8,592 nucleotides of DNA from Candidatus Sabulitectum sp. (lineage in GTDB: Bacteria; Fermentibacterota; Fermentibacteria; Fermentibacterales; JCC-6): positions 1-8,592 of the forward strand of contig JAOZLN010000090.1 in NCBI GenBank assembly GCA_029934845.1, written 5' to 3'. The notes below the pieces were generated by a model. That model did no database searches, was not told the origin of the DNA, and worked only from the letters and a program-made list of their open reading frames with translations. Position 1 is the first letter of the stretch; every line of letters starts with the position of its first letter. Of the stretch, positions 1 to 6,916 are shown one piece after another. Made by a program: the position numbers and the translations under genes.

Positions 1-654
1 GGCCAGGGCTGGATCAGCAGCAGATGTTATTGGTCTTCCAACAACAAGAGAGGTTGCACCGGCTCTGATGGCATCAAATGGGGTCATTATTCTTTTCTGA
101 TCACCCACAGCAGATCCTGCAGGACGAACTCCGGGTGTTATTATAAGAAAGTTCTCTCCTGCTGTTTCCCGTACTGTAGCAGCCTCAAGAGGGGAACAGA
201 CCACTCCGTGAAGTCCTGCTTTCCGGGCAGCCCCTGCAAGAGACGCAACTGCCTCCAGGGGATTAAACTCTGAACCAAGAAGCATAAGATCACTTTTGTC
301 CATACTGGTCAGAACCGTTACTGCTATTATTTTTGTTTTGCCTGTACACGCCCCGGCTGCAGCTTCCATCATTGCGACACCACCTGAAGCATGGATGTTT
401 ATCACATCAGGTTCAAGCAGACATGCAGATCTTACAGCACCTGCAACAGTGAATGGAATATCATGAAACTTAAGATCAAGAAACACAGAGAATCCAGCAT
501 CTTTGATCTCTCTGACTATAGACGGGCCCTCTTTAACAAATAGTTCAAGTCCGATCTTCACCCCCACCGGAAGCCCTTTAAGTGGCTTCAGCATTTTCAT
601 TGCACTTGTGCCGCAATCACTGGTTAGAGCCACATAGATTCGAACATCACTCAT
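1..654 (-). CDS. pyrF: Orotidine 5'-phosphate decarboxylase, C-terminus cut by window edge
   Basis: This enzyme decarboxylates OMP to UMP, the last step of de novo pyrimidine synthesis, in the cytoplasm. The 218 visible residues form most of the TIM barrel. Lys33 lies in VKIG. The catalytic tetrad segment DLKFHDIP gives Asp60, Lys62 and Asp65, the same numbers as in the Bacillus subtilis enzyme. The phosphate-binding end is seen in ITPGVRP (about 172-178), GDQKR (184-188) and VVGRPIT (204-210). Only some 10-25 C-terminal residues should be missing beyond the left edge. The ATG overlaps the upstream rlpA-like gene by 8 bp and is preceded by GGTGG with a 6-nt spacer, so the start is well supported. 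One oddity: the usual ALD near residue 11 reads A-L-T, so the conserved first Asp is replaced by Thr, with an Asp two residues later. Family assignment is secure. Confidence 0.96.
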   Translation of the reverse strand, partial: MSDVRIYVALTSDCGTSAMKMLKPLKGLPVGVKIGLELFVKEGPSIVREIKDAGFSVFLDLKFHDIPFTVAGAVRSACLLEPDVINIHASGGVAMMEAAAGACTGKTKIIAVTVLTSMDKSDLMLLGSEFNPLEAVASLAGAARKAGLHGVVCSPLEAATVRETAGENFLIITPGVRPAGSAVGDQKRIMTPFDAIRAGATSLVVGRPITSAADPALA

Positions 655-1054
655 TTCCTACCACCTTTAAAGATACCTGGGCAGTGCCGGTATCCAGCAT
701 GTCCAAAGCTGCTGCTGCACCTCTGGAAAGATCAACAATTCGCCCCGAAATAAAAGGTCCTCTATCAGTTACTCTGACTGTCACAGTTCTGTTATTCTCT
801 GTATTGGTCACCAGAAGAATGGTACCAAATGGAAGTGTTCTGTGGGCACATGTCAACCCGTTCATGTCATATGTCTCTCCGTTCGCAGTCTTTCTGCCAT
901 GGAAAGGTATTCCATACCATGAAGCCGTTCCACGAAATTCAAGGCCGTTGATAACAGCCGTACCTGCAGAGACCCCATGGTTCAGATACACCGGAGAAGA
1001 AACCAGAACGCATCCGGACAACAGCAGAAAGAATGCGAAAACAACTCTTTTCAT
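647..1054 (-). CDS. RlpA-family septal-ring-type lipoprotein with double-psi beta-barrel domain
   Basis: The 135-residue protein has a lipoprotein signal peptide: Lys2-Arg3, a hydrophobic run at 4-12, then lipobox L-S-G-C with the lipidated Cys at 15. Val at +2 gives no inner-membrane retention signal, so outer-membrane anchoring is likely. The remainder is one RlpA double-psi beta-barrel: GTASWYG (42-48), F-H-G (51-53), TANGE ending at Glu60, AH at 70-71, LPFGT (74-78), and VTDRGPF (95-101) with Asp97, then GRIVDLS (104-110). Known RlpA proteins are lytic transglycosylases that cut denuded glycan strands or bind the septum. The acidic residue and the Asp of the DRGPF motif, typical of active members, are present. 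There is no C-terminal SPOR domain, so septal targeting through SPOR is absent. It overlaps pyrD by 4 bp (ATGA) and pyrF by 8 bp, with only a weak AGGTG ahead of its start, pointing to translational coupling. Activity is inferred, not shown. Confidence 0.92.
   Translation of the reverse strand: MKRVVFAFFLLLSGCVLVSSPVYLNHGVSAGTAVINGLEFRGTASWYGIPFHGRKTANGETYDMNGLTCAHRTLPFGTILLVTNTENNRTVTVRVTDRGPFISGRIVDLSRGAAAALDMLDTGTAQVSLKVVGNE
661..668 (-). promoter_or_regulatory. Ribosome binding site of pyrF
   Basis: AAAGGTGG on the minus strand, within the end of the RlpA-like gene, lies 6 nt before the pyrF ATG at 654. It supports that start despite the 8-bp overlap. Confidence 0.7.
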
Positions 1055-1926
1055 TCACCTGCCAGTTTCTTCATCTCATCCATGAGTTCTGCTGCTGCAA
1101 AAGGTCTTCTCATAAGGCGCGTTCCCACCTGAACCATGGTGGCTCCAGCAGCAAGAAGCTGAAGAACATCCTCTCCTGTGGAAACACCACCGGAGCTGAT
1201 CACGGGCACAGACACCGCATTGGCAACCTGCCATACCCTTGCCACAACCAGAGGCAGCAGAGCGGGAGAGGTGTAGCCTGCAACTTTCCTCTTTATGACT
1301 GACTTTCCGGTTTTCCAGTCCATGTGCATTCCAAGAAAAGTGTTGCACACTGTAACTGCAGATGCTCCACCCTTAACGGCAGCCTTTGCCGAAAGCACCA
1401 TGTCCCCTCCATTCGGGGTCAGTTTAACTGAGAACGGACGATTCGTTACGCGGGAAACTCCCCGGGACACTTGTAGAACAACTTCAGGGTCCACACCAAA
1501 AGCAGCTCCACCGTCTGCAACATTAGGGCAGGAAACATTGATCTCGTAGCCAATATGTGCAGAAGACTTTTCCAGAACTCTTACCACATCCGCAAATTCT
1601 TCCACAGATTCCCCTGCCACGTTGATAAGAAGGGGACATGGCAGCCCTGCTGCAACGGGAAGAATATGCTTAAGCACGTGGTGAACTCCGGGGTTTGCCA
1701 ATCCTATGGAGTTCAGAAGACCAAATGGAGTTTCCAGAAGTCTTGGAGGCGGATTGCCAGCTCTTGGCTGGAAGGACACAGCCTTTGTAACCACCGCACC
1801 AACTCCTGCAAGGCACTGAAGGTCAAGAAGCTCTTCTCCGAAACCGGAAGTTCCCGATGCAAGCATTATTGGTGAATCAAAGTCCCGACCCCAGAAATTT
1901 CGAGACACTGACGGCGGGAAACTCAT
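1051..1926 (-). CDS. pyrD: Dihydroorotate dehydrogenase (class 1B), catalytic subunit
   Basis: This FMN enzyme oxidises dihydroorotate to orotate. Class 1B enzymes work as a PyrD2-PyrK2 complex in the cytoplasm and pass electrons to NAD+. The 291-residue protein shows LASGTSGFG near the N-terminus, TKAVS with Lys48, LNSIGLANPG (about 72-81), and EINVSCPNV (128-136), whose Cys133 is the class 1 catalytic base in place of the Ser of class 2. It also shows VKLTPN (167-172), NTFLGM (195-200), ISSGGVSTGED (243-253) and the FMN phosphate site near GATMVQVGT (261-269). A longer reading from a GTG at 1944 adds six residues, but those bases contain the Shine-Dalgarno AAGGAGG, which sits 7 nt before the ATG at 1926, so the ATG is chosen. 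It overlaps pyrK by 4 bp (ATGA) and the RlpA-like gene by 4 bp. The usual GGLSGPA segment reads A-G-Y-T-S-P-A here. The adjacent pyrK confirms class 1B. Confidence 0.96.
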   Translation of the reverse strand: MSFPPSVSRNFWGRDFDSPIMLASGTSGFGEELLDLQCLAGVGAVVTKAVSFQPRAGNPPPRLLETPFGLLNSIGLANPGVHHVLKHILPVAAGLPCPLLINVAGESVEEFADVVRVLEKSSAHIGYEINVSCPNVADGGAAFGVDPEVVLQVSRGVSRVTNRPFSVKLTPNGGDMVLSAKAAVKGGASAVTVCNTFLGMHMDWKTGKSVIKRKVAGYTSPALLPLVVARVWQVANAVSVPVISSGGVSTGEDVLQLLAAGATMVQVGTRLMRRPFAAAELMDEMKKLAGE

Positions 1927-2687
1927 AAACCTGCCTCCTTCCACCTTTTCCAGTCTATTTCAGTACCGTAGAACACAGGTCCTTCCGTGCAGCACTTCCT
2001 GTAGCCGCCTTCAAGCATGGGAATTGAACAACCATCACATACTCCCCACCCACAGCCCATACGACTTTCGGTAGAGATTTGAACTTTGCCTCTATACTTC
2101 TCTGGAATAACGCCCCACACAGCCTCCATCATTGCCACGGGACCGCAGACTGCTATAACATCCGCCTCAGCAAGATATTTCTCTGTGACAAGAGAGGTAA
2201 CAAGCCCCTTTTCTCCTACCGACCCGTCTTCTGTCACTACATGACAAGCCCCGAACGGAATGACCCTTTCCAGGCCAGACGCTCCGATAAGCACCCTTGC
2301 AGAATCAACGGAATCGATCAGGAACTGAAAACCCGCAGCCCCGAGTCCACCACCGATAAGAAGGCAATTTGACTGTAGAGGGATCTTCCAGCCGGAACCA
2401 AGAGGGCCAAGCACTCTGGCGATGTCTCCAGGCTGCATCCGGGCCATCAGCTCTGTTCCTCTGCCAACAACATCAAAAAGAAGTTCGAACCCGCTTCCGG
2501 TAAGACGATTTATGGTAATTGGTCTTCTTGTAACTGGAAAAACATCAGCCGAAGGCTCTATTTGAACAAACTGCCCCGGCGCAGCCGAAGAAGAAATACC
2601 GGAACAATCAAATGCAACTTTCACAACTCCCGGAAGCACCTGTTCAACATAAGTCACCTGGCAGTCAAAATCCCGTGCAGTACTCAA
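1923..2687 (-). CDS. pyrK: Dihydroorotate dehydrogenase electron-transfer subunit (FAD, 2Fe-2S)
   Basis: PyrK takes electrons from the FMN of PyrD through a 2Fe-2S cluster to FAD and on to NAD+. The 254-residue protein is of usual family length. The N-terminal half is a ferredoxin-reductase-type FAD domain with RRPITI (54-59) and VVGRGTE (73-79), followed by LGPLGSGW (93-100). The nucleotide-binding half starts at LLIGGGLGAAG (109-119) and includes VCGPVAMMEAV (180-190). The cluster motif has Cys212, Cys217, Cys220 and a fourth ligand at Cys232 or Cys233, matching the family pattern C-x4-C-x2-C-x(11-12)-C, followed by EGPVF. The start is TTG at 2687, supported by AGGAG with a 6-nt spacer; no ATG or GTG fits better. 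That Shine-Dalgarno shares bases with the TAG stop of the upstream lipoprotein gene, 9 nt away, which favours coupling. The family is secure and the start is fairly secure. Confidence 0.95.
   Translation of the reverse strand: MSTARDFDCQVTYVEQVLPGVVKVAFDCSGISSSAAPGQFVQIEPSADVFPVTRRPITINRLTGSGFELLFDVVGRGTELMARMQPGDIARVLGPLGSGWKIPLQSNCLLIGGGLGAAGFQFLIDSVDSARVLIGASGLERVIPFGACHVVTEDGSVGEKGLVTSLVTEKYLAEADVIAVCGPVAMMEAVWGVIPEKYRGKVQISTESRMGCGWGVCDGCSIPMLEGGYRKCCTEGPVFYGTEIDWKRWKEAGL
1934..1940 (-). promoter_or_regulatory. Ribosome binding site deciding the ATG start of pyrD
   Basis: AAGGAGG lies within the last codons of pyrK, 7 nt before the pyrD ATG at 1926. The in-frame GTG at 1944 is upstream of this site and has no Shine-Dalgarno of its own, so it is rejected. 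Confidence 0.88.
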
Positions 2688-2693
2688 TACTTA

Positions 2694-2698
2694 CTCCT
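2694..2698 (-). promoter_or_regulatory. Ribosome binding site deciding the TTG start of pyrK
   Basis: AGGAG is 6 nt ahead of the TTG at 2687 and shares its first two bases (AG) with the TAG stop of the upstream lipoprotein gene. Ribosomes ending the upstream gene would finish directly on this site. Confidence 0.8.
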
Positions 2699-4349
2699 AT
2701 TCATCTTCGGGGTCTTCTTCATCTTCAAGTCCTACTGCACGCCTTAAGGCCGCTTCAATGCCCTGGGGGGTCTCCGGGAAATCCTCGGTCAACTCCCGAA
2801 GATATCTGTTAACAGTACTACCATCCATCCTTGCTGCTTCTGCGGCAACATAGGCAGCCCACAATGCTTCCGCCCTTACTTCATATCCAAAAGGAGATTC
2901 CAGAAGATCGTCAAGACTTGACCATGCAGACTCCCAGTTCTGAAGATCAATCTTTGCCCAAGCGCTTTCCAGAACAGCAGAAGGCCTGTAAGCAGCGTCC
3001 CGCCCCGGTGGCAGACCCAGCCTGTCTTCTATCATTCCAGCCAGATCACTCCGGGGTACCGTGTTCAGCACCGAAAGCAGAACGATCTGGATAGAATCGT
3101 CTGGAACTGCGCCATTATCCACCAGAAAAACCTGTGCCATAGGTGCAAATGGGATCAGGTCTGAATCAACCACTTCACGAAAACCTGCCAGAGCTTCAGC
3201 ATCCATGCCATAAAGATCCAGACGCTTTTCTGCAGCAAGAAGAGTGAAATGTGTTTGTTCCAAGCCACTAGTTGTGCCAGCACTGTCAGAGTAGGTTATA
3301 TAAAGTTTCAGGTTCCTTTCTCTATCACCGGCAAGCCTTAACCACATAAAATCTCCAGGGCGGGAAGCACATTCACCCAGGGCAAGAAGAGCGTCATCAT
3401 ACCTCTTTTCACGCTCAAGAAGAACAGCCCTTCGATAAAGAGCTTCGGCCCCTGTTTCCCGGTAGGTGTCCAGCTCAACAGCGTCAAGATATGCTGTTAA
3501 AGCACCATCGATATTGCCTGCCATCTCGTCAGCCCGTCCCTTCAGCAGGGATATATCGGCCATCTCCCGATCGGAACGATAGCCAAGCAGAAGCCTGTTA
3601 AGTTCCTCCGATGCGTTTTCCGGCATACCTGCCTCTACATAACACTCTGCAGCAGTCACCAGAGCCCGGAAGAATACATCCCCCCTGTCCTGGATGGCAG
3701 TTGCGCGAAGACACATAACCGCCCCACTGTCGGGCATACCCAGCGCAGTAAGTATTTCTCCGCCCGTGATGTAGTATTCTGCTCTCAGGCTGTCTCCACC
3801 GGATGCAGTAAGTGTATCAAACACTGAAGCAGCCAGTTGAGGATGATCAGCCTTAAGGTATGCCTCACAAAGCAGCAATCGACTTAGTGTATATCTTCGA
3901 CTGCTTTGATCGGAAACCTCGATCAGGGCTGCTGCTGCATCATTGTACCTTTCAAGCAGAATAGCGGCTTTTCCCTGACCCAGCCTTGCTCTGTCTAGAA
4001 GAGATCTGTCATCTGTAATAACAGCAACAGAAGCGTATGACATCATTGATTCCTGAAAATCACTTGTGCCGCTCCCAGTAAGAGATCTCTGACCTCGAAG
4101 AAGCAATGCATTCCCAAGCAGCAACTGGGCATCATCCACCCATCTGCTGTTGGGATATCTTGCAAGCACCCTTCCAGCACCGGCAACAGCCTTGTCCAGC
4201 AGGGCTTCTTCATGAGAAGAGGGGTCATCAGGATTCTCATGTGCATAATCAAGAGCTTCCTCATAACTTGCATTGGCATTGTAGAATGTGTTGTAATAGG
4301 CACATCCACCTAAAAACAATAGCAGTACAGGAATAACAAGCTTAAACAA
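2697..4349 (-). CDS. Large TPR-like lipoprotein with YYNTFYN mature N-terminus
   Basis: The protein of about 550 residues has a short lipoprotein signal: one Lys, a hydrophobic run, then L-G-G-C with the lipidated Cys at 16. The mature end reads C-A-Y-Y-N-T-F-Y-N-A, a signature I recall from TPR lipoproteins of FCB-group and candidate-phylum genomes (recollection, not searched). What follows is almost all helical. It has TPR-like pairs such as YPNSRWVDDAQLLLGNALL (about 66-84), and others near 118-146, 226-256, 266-291, 301-326 and 368-393. The tail is strongly acidic, ending E-D-E-E-D-P-E-D-E. The BamD-like first repeat suggests a periplasm-facing outer-membrane scaffold, but BamD is about half this length, so it is not simply BamD. 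A GTG six bases upstream abuts the Shine-Dalgarno AGGGAGG with no spacer, whereas TTG at 4349 has a 6-nt spacer and is preferred. It overlaps pyrC by 8 bp. Its function is unknown. Confidence 0.88.
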   Translation of the reverse strand: MFKLVIPVLLLFLGGCAYYNTFYNANASYEEALDYAHENPDDPSSHEEALLDKAVAGAGRVLARYPNSRWVDDAQLLLGNALLLRGQRSLTGSGTSDFQESMMSYASVAVITDDRSLLDRARLGQGKAAILLERYNDAAAALIEVSDQSSRRYTLSRLLLCEAYLKADHPQLAASVFDTLTASGGDSLRAEYYITGGEILTALGMPDSGAVMCLRATAIQDRGDVFFRALVTAAECYVEAGMPENASEELNRLLLGYRSDREMADISLLKGRADEMAGNIDGALTAYLDAVELDTYRETGAEALYRRAVLLEREKRYDDALLALGECASRPGDFMWLRLAGDRERNLKLYITYSDSAGTTSGLEQTHFTLLAAEKRLDLYGMDAEALAGFREVVDSDLIPFAPMAQVFLVDNGAVPDDSIQIVLLSVLNTVPRSDLAGMIEDRLGLPPGRDAAYRPSAVLESAWAKIDLQNWESAWSSLDDLLESPFGYEVRAEALWAAYVAAEAARMDGSTVNRYLRELTEDFPETPQGIEAALRRAVGLEDEEDPEDE

Positions 4350-5613
4350 ATTCACCCTCCCTGTATAGCTCCCGCTTCAGCCAGACTCTCTGCACCTTTC
4401 CAGTAAGAGTTCTTCCAAAAAATGGAGAATTTGATGATCTGGAAAATGTGCTGGAGTATTTCCACTGTTGTTCTGGATCGAACAGAACCATGTTCAGGGG
4501 TTTTCCCGGAGCAATATCAGAAAAGACACTGTGCAGAATTGCCGCAGGTGCCGAAGTCAGCAGACGAATAATGTCTATTGGCTTCATTCCGGCTTCTTTT
4601 ACAAGAACATCCACTGTAACTGAAAGAAGAGTTTCCAGCCCGGTGATGCCGAACGCAGCTTCGCCCAAAGGCAGGTTCTTCTTTTCCACAGTATGCGGTG
4701 CATGATCACTGGCAATAGCGGTAACCATTCCGCTACCGATCATTTCGACTATCATCTTTCTGCTTTCCTCGGAACGCAGAGGTGGATTCATCTTAGCCAC
4801 AGCCCCCAAGGCAATCACCGCTTCTTCGCTCAAAGCAAGATGATGCGGGGTTACATCACAGGTAACCCTAAGACCATTCTTAGACGCTTCATAAGCCTGT
4901 CTTACACTCTCTGGAGATGATAAATGTGTAAGATGCAGCCTTGCATCACCTCCGGAATCACGGAGAACACCAATACACCTTTCAACATCAAGATACTCGG
5001 CGCTTTCCGGTATTCCCTTTGCACCTGTTTCCTTCGAAGCAAGGCCCTTATTTACAGCACCACCTGCTGCCAGTGAAATGACCTCCGGATGCTCAATAAC
5101 AACTCCGTTAAAAGGTGCAATACTCTGAAAAGCCTGCATAAGAGCCTTGTTGCTTTTCACAGGGCTACCGTCGTCACTGAAGCATGTAATACCGCTTCTT
5201 GCAAACTCCTCGAAATCGACACATACCTCTCCTGCCCGCCCTGCGGTAACGCAGGGAACAGGGCAAATTTCTGCCAGTCCATAGGATTCCCCAAGCTCTT
5301 CAACGGCAATTACAGGATCCAGTGAATCAAGACAGGGGGTTGTATTGGGCATCATGCCGACACAGGTCACACCACCGGCTACAGCAGCCCGAAGCCCAGT
5401 CTGAAGAGATTCAGCCTTCTGGTACCCGGGGGTTCTCAAATGCACATGCATATCAACAATTCCAGGGAACAGCCAGAACCCTGATGGGGCATCTGAAGTC
5501 TTCCTGATCCATTTGATGCAATCCTTTTCTACAGCCACATCAACTATCCCATCAAAACCTGACAGCGGATTGAGAAGCCTTACTCCTCGCAGAATTTCTT
5601 TAATTTCACCCAT
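4342..5613 (-). CDS. pyrC: Dihydroorotase
   Basis: This amidohydrolase closes carbamoyl-aspartate to dihydroorotate, the third step of pyrimidine synthesis. The 423-residue protein has the family's usual length for the long, Bacillus-type class. Metal ligands are visible in order: DMHVH with His56 and His58, an Asp in CFSDDG (147 or 148), His175 in IEHPE, His230 in LTHLSS, and Asp303 in ASDHAPH, closely matching the spacing of the B. subtilis enzyme. Also present are LRTPG after the HxH, MMPNTTP (about 87-93), and the substrate-loop segment FGITGLET (321-328). The reading frame is open back to a TTG at 5700, but that would add 29 residues overlapping the aldolase gene. The ATG at 5613 puts the start just before GVRLLNP, as in other dihydroorotases, and lies 4 nt after the aldolase stop. 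Its Shine-Dalgarno is weak (CGGAC), so coupling to the upstream gene is likely. Confidence 0.96.
   Translation of the reverse strand: MGEIKEILRGVRLLNPLSGFDGIVDVAVEKDCIKWIRKTSDAPSGFWLFPGIVDMHVHLRTPGYQKAESLQTGLRAAVAGGVTCVGMMPNTTPCLDSLDPVIAVEELGESYGLAEICPVPCVTAGRAGEVCVDFEEFARSGITCFSDDGSPVKSNKALMQAFQSIAPFNGVVIEHPEVISLAAGGAVNKGLASKETGAKGIPESAEYLDVERCIGVLRDSGGDARLHLTHLSSPESVRQAYEASKNGLRVTCDVTPHHLALSEEAVIALGAVAKMNPPLRSEESRKMIVEMIGSGMVTAIASDHAPHTVEKKNLPLGEAAFGITGLETLLSVTVDVLVKEAGMKPIDIIRLLTSAPAAILHSVFSDIAPGKPLNMVLFDPEQQWKYSSTFSRSSNSPFFGRTLTGKVQRVWLKRELYREGEFV
4356..4362 (-). promoter_or_regulatory. Ribosome binding site deciding the TTG start of the TPR-like lipoprotein
   Basis: AGGGAGG lies inside the 3' end of pyrC. 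It abuts the GTG at 4355 with no spacer but is 6 nt from the TTG at 4349, which makes TTG the better start. Confidence 0.7.
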
Positions 5614-5617
5614 TGTA

Positions 5618-6880
5618 TCAGTCCGAATAATCCTTTCCATCGCCTGCAGCATTTCCGCCATCCGGGGCATTTGCTGCTGTAGAATAGCCTCTCTGAGCAA
5701 CTATCTCCCTGACCGGAGTAGAGTTCCAGTCCCCTCTCTCAACAATGGTTTTTATCACTTCTGTACCAAGCCCCACAGAACCGAATGCGTCAAAGAACCG
5801 CAATGCCCATTTCTCTGTTTCGTCAAGAATTCTTTTGTGGTACTCCCCGGGCAGGGCCATTATCTCTGCATGAAATGGCAGGTTCAGCTTCTTGTAATTA
5901 CCTGAATTTCTCTTCCATCCCCTGGCATCAGCAGCTTTTACCATTCTGTTCCAAAGCTCAAGCGGGATCCCCTTGTCGGATCTCTTTACATAGCTGCCGT
6001 TATCCATGACTGCGTTGCCGCTTTCAGAGTCCATTTCAAGACCGAATAGAATATTCTGCCAGAGCGTTCCTACATTGCCCTTGTTAATTCCATACTCTCT
6101 GAAATGCCCCACTTTATCAAGTGGCGTCCCACTGATGCCGTGCTGGGCAATGGTTACACCGTACTTGGCTATTGCATCAGCTATGGCCCCGGTTCGCTGG
6201 AGGTCAATGCCCTCGTCCTCGCCGGCGGAAGTATCGTAAGTACCATGTTTGGATCCGTTGCTTATTGCCAGAAAGTCCGGGAAGATCCCCCAGGAGTTCA
6301 ATCCACCTATATAGTACTCGGCCTCTTCAATCGTTGTAAGAACTCCTGCGCCCTTGATCTCTCCCACTTCAGTCTCAAGACCGATATACGGAGGAATGTG
6401 CATACCAAGGTCTCTGGTATACATTAGGTTTTCCCAGTCATGATTATGAGAAGCATCTATGGCCACCGAGGTCCATCCTCTGGAAATCGCATCTGGAACA
6501 ACCTTGAGAGCATCCATAAGATCCTCGTTGGATTTTATGGCGAAGTGATCCATGTGTAAAGAATAAACCACCTGATCCCCAAGCTGGCTGGAGTAATGCA
6601 TGGCGAGGGAAGGCAGATTCGTAAAATTGACCCCTGTGTAAGTGGCCTCGGACTTTGCCAGTTCAAGAAGAACAAAGCTGTCTGCTTTTTTCGCTGCAGT
6701 GAGTATTCCCAGGGCACTGAGAGGGTTCCTGATGTTACAGGCCATAACTATGGCGTTGTTCTGATCTGCAACCCTGGCAATGTCACGGCCACTGACAAGG
6801 GCACATCGGCTGCCTGGAAGAGCTGCCAGAACATTCAATGGCCTTAGATCCAGAAATCGCTGGTATAGTGACGAGTCCAT
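5618..6880 (-). CDS. Divergent class II (zinc) fructose-bisphosphate-type aldolase
   Basis: The 420-residue protein belongs to the class II ketose-bisphosphate aldolase family, TIM-barrel enzymes that reversibly join dihydroxyacetone phosphate to an aldehyde. LHMDHF (108-113) gives the catalytic Asp111 and zinc ligand His112. LETEVGEI (168-175) carries the family's acidic pair. SNGSKHGTYD holds His212, and AQHGISGTP holds His247 with the phosphate-binding G-x-S-G. The segment that normally reads K-x-N-x-D-T-D near the phosphate site is K-G-N-V-G-T-L here (267-273), so a conserved Asp is lost. The length exceeds the usual 280-360 residues, with an extended C-terminal part ending in a Gly/Ala/Asp-rich tail. 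The start ATG has AAGGAG with a 7-nt spacer. It is first in the operon, nearest the divergent promoter region. The sugar substrate cannot be told from sequence: fructose 1,6-bisphosphate is the default, while tagatose bisphosphate or another ketose is possible. No symbol is given because of the divergence. Confidence 0.85.
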   Translation of the reverse strand: MDSSLYQRFLDLRPLNVLAALPGSRCALVSGRDIARVADQNNAIVMACNIRNPLSALGILTAAKKADSFVLLELAKSEATYTGVNFTNLPSLAMHYSSQLGDQVVYSLHMDHFAIKSNEDLMDALKVVPDAISRGWTSVAIDASHNHDWENLMYTRDLGMHIPPYIGLETEVGEIKGAGVLTTIEEAEYYIGGLNSWGIFPDFLAISNGSKHGTYDTSAGEDEGIDLQRTGAIADAIAKYGVTIAQHGISGTPLDKVGHFREYGINKGNVGTLWQNILFGLEMDSESGNAVMDNGSYVKRSDKGIPLELWNRMVKAADARGWKRNSGNYKKLNLPFHAEIMALPGEYHKRILDETEKWALRFFDAFGSVGLGTEVIKTIVERGDWNSTPVREIVAQRGYSTAANAPDGGNAAGDGKDYSD

Positions 6881-6887
6881 TCTTAGT

Positions 6888-6893
6888 CTCCTT
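6888..6893 (-). promoter_or_regulatory. Ribosome binding site of the aldolase gene
   Basis: AAGGAG on the minus strand lies 7 nt before the ATG at 6880. It is the strongest Shine-Dalgarno in the operon together with that of pyrD, and fixes the first start. Confidence 0.85.
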
Positions 6894-6916
6894 TTTCGTT
6901 ATTATCTGTCTTACCG

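Larger units (their letters stand above)
1..6880 (-). other. Seven-gene pyrimidine/envelope operon (runs off the left edge)
   Basis: In transcription order: aldolase, pyrC, TPR-like lipoprotein, pyrK, pyrD, rlpA-like, pyrF. Junctions are +4 nt, -8, +9, -4, -4 and -8 (negative means overlap). No gap could hold a promoter plus terminator, so one transcript from the 6881-6970 region is the simplest reading. The 3' end of the operon is outside the window. Confidence 0.85.

Noticed and set aside
582..1302. Plus-strand frames of 167 and 89 residues over the rlpA/pyrD region
   Set aside because: They are antisense shadows of RlpA and PyrD, rich in Pro/His/Ser, without family resemblance.
1927..1944. 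GTG start of pyrD at 1944
   Set aside because: The added codons are the Shine-Dalgarno of the ATG at 1926.
5614..5700. N-terminal extension of pyrC back to TTG at 5700
   Set aside because: It would overlap the aldolase by 83 bp and add 29 residues not found in dihydroorotases; the ATG at 5613 gives the normal N-terminus.
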